Source of the DNA: Crocodylus rhombifer
Taxonomy: Eukaryota > Chordata > Crocodylia > Crocodylidae
Length of the DNA: 64,000 nucleotides
Direction: 5' to 3'
Assembly: GCA_038503035.1 (NCBI GenBank)
Contig: JAVSML010024349.1
Coordinates: forward strand, 310,001 to 374,000
Made by a program: the position numbers and the translations under genes
Shown: positions 60,401-64,000 of the stretch, piece after piece
How the letters are laid out: each line of letters begins with the position of its first letter
How positions within the stretch are numbered: the stretch's first letter is position 1
Notes under the pieces: generated by a model
The model's database searches: none
What the model was told of the DNA's origin: nothing
The model's input: only the letters and a program-made list of their open reading frames with translations

Positions 60401-63400
60401 TGGTAATTACATAAAACATAAATAATATCAGAAACAAAACCAGCAGCAAATGTCACCATGTTCCAACAATAACCAGTTAACTGCTGCAGGAATATTTTTG
60501 TTGTTGTTGTGGTTGCTGTTTGGGGTTTGGTTTGAAGTTCAACTGTCTCAAAAACAAAAAGCACTTTTTCAGACCAAAGAGAGGAAGTTGGGAATTTCTT
60601 AACACAGGATTCCCACAGGGAGATGACCCTGCCAAGCAACTGCTTCTTCTCCTCCTCCTCTGTACTCAGTTTGATCTCAACTGTAGCATTTGCTGTTTTG
60701 TACAGTCTGACAGTTATACATCTTCTTTTAATGAAAAATACTGTTTTCCCCCCCCTCTCAAAACTTCTTTGGCAGGGAATCTAAGTTTCTGCATCTGCAA
60801 ATGATATAAGTTTGGCTATAAAAGGAATTCTTCTGTGTGTGGATGCTGTGGAATATCTTAAGTCAGACAACAGAGGATCAGCAGAAGCCCACTACTGTAC
60901 AGTGGATTTAGGAATCCAAATACAAAGAGAGGGCATTACCAGAAGATCCAGGTAGCTGAGCTCCTAGCAGTTTTTGAGGCAATTGACTTTATTTTTGCAG
61001 TTGCATCTTTTACTACAGGTCATGTATTTCATTAAAATAAAAGTGCCAGTTTAAATTTTGAAGTTATAACAACTGATTTTTCCAAAACAAAGTTACTTAT
61101 TCCCCAGAGAAAATTCAGACAAAGTTATTTCTTTACTTTATACGTAAATGCTTCCTTTTTTCTTTACCAAACATTTAGAGAATAGACTGCCTAATCTAAG
61201 TGCGTCTACCCCCTCTACATACCTCCGAATTTATCATAAAAAAGGAAACAGGGAAATAGAAAGGCAGTTTATTTGATTAAGGCTACTATTTGTTTTCTAT
61301 AGCAACAAGGTTTGCCAATATATCAGAGACCAAGTACTCTCATTTGTATTTGCATCCTTTGATCATTCTAAGCAGGTTATTTACTGATCCAAAATATACT
61401 TCAATAAAACACTCATGTCCTTAGTCTATTAGCAGTTTTCAACATACGTCATTGTTTGAACATTGATTTAATGGATTCATCAGAATATTTATTTTATTTT
61501 ACCTGTATTTAATTCAGTTGCGTTCTTGAGGGTGTAGACTTGTATATATGTCTATCTATCCTTCTGCCAGCAGAAGGTTATTTGAAGACTTTTCCCCCCA
61601 TTTTTACGTACTACTGTTAACTTCTGTGGAGTTGCACAGGTCTTGTGGAATGCCACATTTTGCTCCATGTTCTGAATTGTTTTAAGATTATTTAAATCGG
61701 GGCTGTCTAACTTCTGAGTGGCCAGCGGCTGGAAAGGAACATTTGGACTCATAATATCTGATTAAAAGTCACGATGCAGTTTTACTTACAGGAGTTGTGC
61801 TGCCTGGTCTTTCTACTGGTACTTTCACAATTGCATCCTTGGAAGAATCCAGTCTCTTATCTGAAACTGCACCCATTTTCAAGGGTCCTAGATAGTCTGG
61901 TGGAGGGAGGACAACACCGCCTTTGTCTGCTAGATTTACAGAACTGATACTTCTGATTGGTACAGGGCTACAAGGAAAACAGGCAAATATTAGATTAATT
62001 AAAACAATTAATACTACTTTCTGGACCCTAATCTGGCAAAGAACATGTGTGCTTAACCTTAAATATAGGAGTCTTTGCGTGGGGGAGAATGGTCACATAA
62101 TCAAGAAAAATATATTACTGAATGACAAACCCCAAGAGAATTAAAAAAAATATGGAGAGAGAATTTTTGTAAAGTTTAAACATTGTAAAACAATGCAAAC
62201 CTTTCTTCAAACTGACATCATTACCTTGGCAGTGGCGCAGGTTGTCTGTTTTCAGCTGGTTCTTCCAGTGGTTTTGTGTATGATGATGGAAACCAACCTT
62301 TTCTGTACATAGGATGAAAGAAAAGGACAACTTAATGTTTTCACTTAAATATATTTTTAAAGTTTGGTATGGTGTAACATTAAGCTCAGCATAGTAAAGT
62401 CTGGATAGTATCTTAGCCACTTGTTTTGGCTCTTGATAGTACTGATAGTATTAAATGGATTTTGTTTATGTATTGCCTTTTGTAGGGCAAATCTATATAT
62501 ATCAATATATATATCTATATATATGTATCTATCTCTATCTCTCAACAGCACCATTTTACTGACCACTAAGGAGTTTTCCCCACAGTCCAAAAGCAGTGAC
62601 CTTCAGCAAAACCCCCCCGCAAAACAGGTAAGATACATTTGTCCCTTATCTCAAAACTGGGCAATATATTGACATACACTTTAGTCAAGTCATGTTCCCC
62701 ATAAAGCCAGCCATCCTTTTCTTCAGCTACAAGAAGTGTGATGATGTCTCCTTGTGCAAAGCTAAGTAAGGTCTTGTTGCTTCCAGCCGTATGTGGAAAG
62801 ATTGTTTTTACTTTTGGTCTTTTCATTATATTGAGCCCTGTGGCAACTGAGGTTGAACGGCATAAATTAGCATCATCTGAATTACCTGTTAAAGAAAAAA
62901 AATAATTGTGACGTTAACCACAAGGTAACAAAGGTAAAAGCTGCCCAATAAAAGTACAGTAAAGCAGAACTAAAATATAACTAATTTTCCTACTATCTGT
63001 TGTTCTGGTGCAGGGAATTCCAGTTACAATCTTCACAGGTGCCATTTGCAAGTTTTTAACATTACCACAATATTTATGGTGGTTAATATAAGAAATACTT
63101 TGAATATTACAACCTTAAACCAGTAGATATAAGAGTTTTACAGGCTTTTAATAGCCACTGCTGGTTTTATCTAGTGGCTAGATGTTGCTAAGGTACATAC
63201 GCATGAAAGATTTTCTTTTTACAGGTTTCCCTCACTTTATGCTGTACACATATTCCTGGAAAAGGGTGCATAAGTTGAATTCGCAGAAAGGGAACCCACT
63301 TCACAATGTAACAAATAAGGATACGTTCCAAGACCTCAACTGTACTGACCCCCAGACCCATTTTTACAAGACAATTTTGGTACTTGCCAACAACAGACAG

Positions 63401-63957
63401 TACACACAAGCACAGGGCACTATCATAATTGGGATAACAACTGCAGAAACGCATGTCGCAGACAATGAACGAGGAGCACAGATCCACACAGGAGACTATA
63501 TTCTGGTGCATGTCACTCCCACAATCCACGTCTGCTCTCCCAGGAGAAACTGAATGTCTGTATGAGGCTTTGCAAGACATTAACATCTAGGGAAAAAACT
63601 CCAAGCATCCCTCCAGTAGACATTTCTCAATGCCTGTTAGAACGCCATATAGTCAAAACATTGGACTGGTGACTATCTTAGTAGTCAGGAGAGATGCACT
63701 AATGTTTGATAGACAACAACATATACTATTTGTACTGCTTGTATATCCATACTGAGATAAAAATGACACCCACTTTCAGCATGAAAATAAGGAAAAAAAA
63801 ACTCACCTATTGAATTATTTAGTCTTTCTGAAGGTGCCTTTTGAACTGCTGCTGGATTGTTAAACATATCAACTAAAGGACTGGTATATGCTCTACTTGT
63901 GGGAGCAGGAGGCACTTTTGCTGCATTTTCATTAAGAGGATAATAATTTTTTCCAAT
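54396..63957 (-). CDS. BAIAP2L1: BAIAP2L1 (IRTKS), C-terminal 243 residues (3' partial gene model)
   Basis: Coding exons on the minus strand are 63957-63807, 62885-62678, 62302-62225, 61967-61790, 55370-55330 and 54471-54396 (732 bp, 244 codons including stop), with GT-AG junctions and an unbroken frame. BAIAP2L1 is a cytoplasmic/cortical I-BAR adaptor. It bends plasma membrane and links Rac/Eps8 signalling and actin in protrusions and microvilli. Visible in order: a proline/serine-rich linker ([14 protein letters not shown]), an SH3 domain ([20 protein letters not shown]...GWLYGEHD, then GWFPSSYT), a linker with a [16 protein letters not shown] segment, and the C-terminal WH2-like actin-binding tail [19 protein letters not shown]. 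The human protein is about 511 aa, so the I-BAR half lies right of the window. Convergent with BRI3. Confidence 0.96.
55330..55370 (-). CDS. BAIAP2L1: BAIAP2L1 41-bp exon
   Basis: The acceptor is CTTTTACAG and the donor GTATGG. It encodes [13 protein letters not shown] plus two bases of Ser. It bridges a 6.4-kb and an 858-bp intron. Frame on both sides and similarity to the human ANGTAKPPFLS segment support it. Confidence 0.88.
57250..58080. repeat. GC-rich block with recurring units
   Basis: An abrupt GC-rich island in an AT-rich intron. Units around CAGCTTGCTGGCTGGG and CCAGCCAACAAGCTGTGG recur in both orientations, as do GGCCAGGCAGCCC blocks. It is probably the interior of a non-autonomous DNA transposon. 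The flanks carry a similar word (GGATACAGATGTTC near 57157, GGTACAGACGTTCG near 58147). Long frames (for example 57366-58064 minus) are compositional. Confidence 0.45.
61697..61735 (+). mobile_element. Terminal fragment of the hAT-like family seen at 21337
   Basis: GGGGCTGTCTAACTTCTGAG followed by TGGCC matches the terminus of the 21337-22109 element (its right end, inverted, reads AGGGCTCTCCAACTTCTAAG). It lies in a BAIAP2L1 intron. Confidence 0.45.
61790..61967 (-). CDS. BAIAP2L1: BAIAP2L1 post-SH3 linker exon
   Basis: A 178-bp exon. The acceptor is CCTTGTAG and the donor GTAAGT. It encodes [13 protein letters not shown] and [19 protein letters not shown], similar to human; the rest is low-complexity and divergent. 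Confidence 0.93.
62225..62302 (-). CDS. BAIAP2L1: BAIAP2L1 exon completing the SH3 domain
   Basis: A 78-bp exon. The acceptor is CTATGTACAG and the donor GTAATG. It encodes [18 protein letters not shown], the last SH3 strands (with the ligand-binding PSSY), then a Pro-rich linker. Confidence 0.92.
62491..62542 (+). repeat. (TA/TCTA)n microsatellite
   Basis: A mixed TATATA and ATCT repeat, directly visible, in the intron between BAIAP2L1 exons 62302-62225 and 62885-62678. Confidence 0.85.
62678..62885 (-). CDS. BAIAP2L1: BAIAP2L1 SH3 domain exon, N-terminal part
   Basis: A 208-bp exon. The acceptor is CTTTAACAG. The donor is taken as GTATGT at 62677 after AAAGT, because this keeps the frame into the next exon (K-V-K-G-W). 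It encodes STSVATGLN and most of the SH3 domain. Confidence 0.92.
62886..63806 (-). other. BAIAP2L1: BAIAP2L1 intron between linker and SH3 exons
   Basis: No exon or recognised repeat. The open frames at 63182-63586 on both strands have no recognisable domain. Confidence 0.6.
63807..63957 (-). CDS. BAIAP2L1: BAIAP2L1 linker exon
   Basis: A 151-bp exon. The acceptor is ATCTGTAG and the donor GTGAGT. It encodes a pre-SH3 linker, including [18 protein letters not shown], which matches human IRTKS. The Lys-Asn-Tyr-Tyr start is divergent. Confidence 0.93.
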
Positions 63958-64000
63958 CTACAGATGCAAAAATTTTAATATAGTATTAACATAGCAATGA

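Larger units (their letters stand above)
55371..61789 (-). other. BAIAP2L1: BAIAP2L1 6.4-kb intron
   Basis: Mostly AT-rich. It contains an isolated GC-rich block at 57250-58080 and a hAT-end fragment near 61697-61735. No additional exon is needed to join the flanking coding sequence. Confidence 0.75.

Noticed and set aside
1..64000. CRISPR arrays, tRNA, rRNA or bacterial-type operons
   Set aside because: None seen; the repeats present are dispersed transposons and simple sequence.

Overview
This window is vertebrate genomic DNA: large introns, CpG-island promoters, canonical splice sites and dense interspersed repeats. I see no bacterial or viral gene organisation. Abundant CR1 LINEs, hAT-type MITEs and a TG...CA solo LTR point to a sauropsid. 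The repeat style and long introns suggest a crocodilian (a turtle is the main alternative), but the species is inferred, not proven.

Three protein-coding loci can be reconstructed exon by exon. TECPR1 is on the minus strand: its 5' end lies in a CpG island near 15.0 kb, coding exons run from 9.7 kb down to 1.5 kb, and the gene leaves the window at the left edge. BRI3 is on the plus strand and complete, with three coding exons at 25.49, 27.67 and 45.61 kb and a predicted product of 129 aa. BAIAP2L1 is on the minus strand; only its 3' half is present, six coding exons from 63.96 to 54.40 kb, and its 5' half lies beyond the right edge. The order and orientation TECPR1(-) BRI3(+) BAIAP2L1(-) match the human chromosome 7q21 arrangement as I know it. 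TECPR1 and BRI3 are divergent, with about 10 kb between their CpG islands. BRI3 and BAIAP2L1 converge tail to tail.

About 95% of the window is intronic or intergenic and much of that is transposon-derived. The TECPR1 introns hold CR1 tails, a 1.16-kb solo LTR with a perfect 5-bp target duplication, and a palindromic MITE. The TECPR1-BRI3 interval holds CR1, a short tandem SINE-like repeat, a hAT-like element with a G-rich interior and a 1.37-kb Tigger1-type (pogo) DNA transposon. The 17.8-kb BRI3 intron 2 holds a CR1 and two hAT MITEs (322 and 867 bp). The BRI3-BAIAP2L1 interval holds a 128-bp hAT MITE and a nested pair of CR1s.

TECPR1 (autophagosome/lysosome tethering and damage response) and BRI3 (a small lysosome/endosome membrane protein) both act at lysosomal membranes. 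BAIAP2L1 couples membrane curvature to actin. No operon-like relationship is implied. The most unusual object is the Tigger1 copy. It keeps an open 241-codon frame in which the catalytic domain has been removed in frame, leaving the DNA-binding half fused to the C-terminal tail, and it closely resembles an element I know from mammalian genomes.
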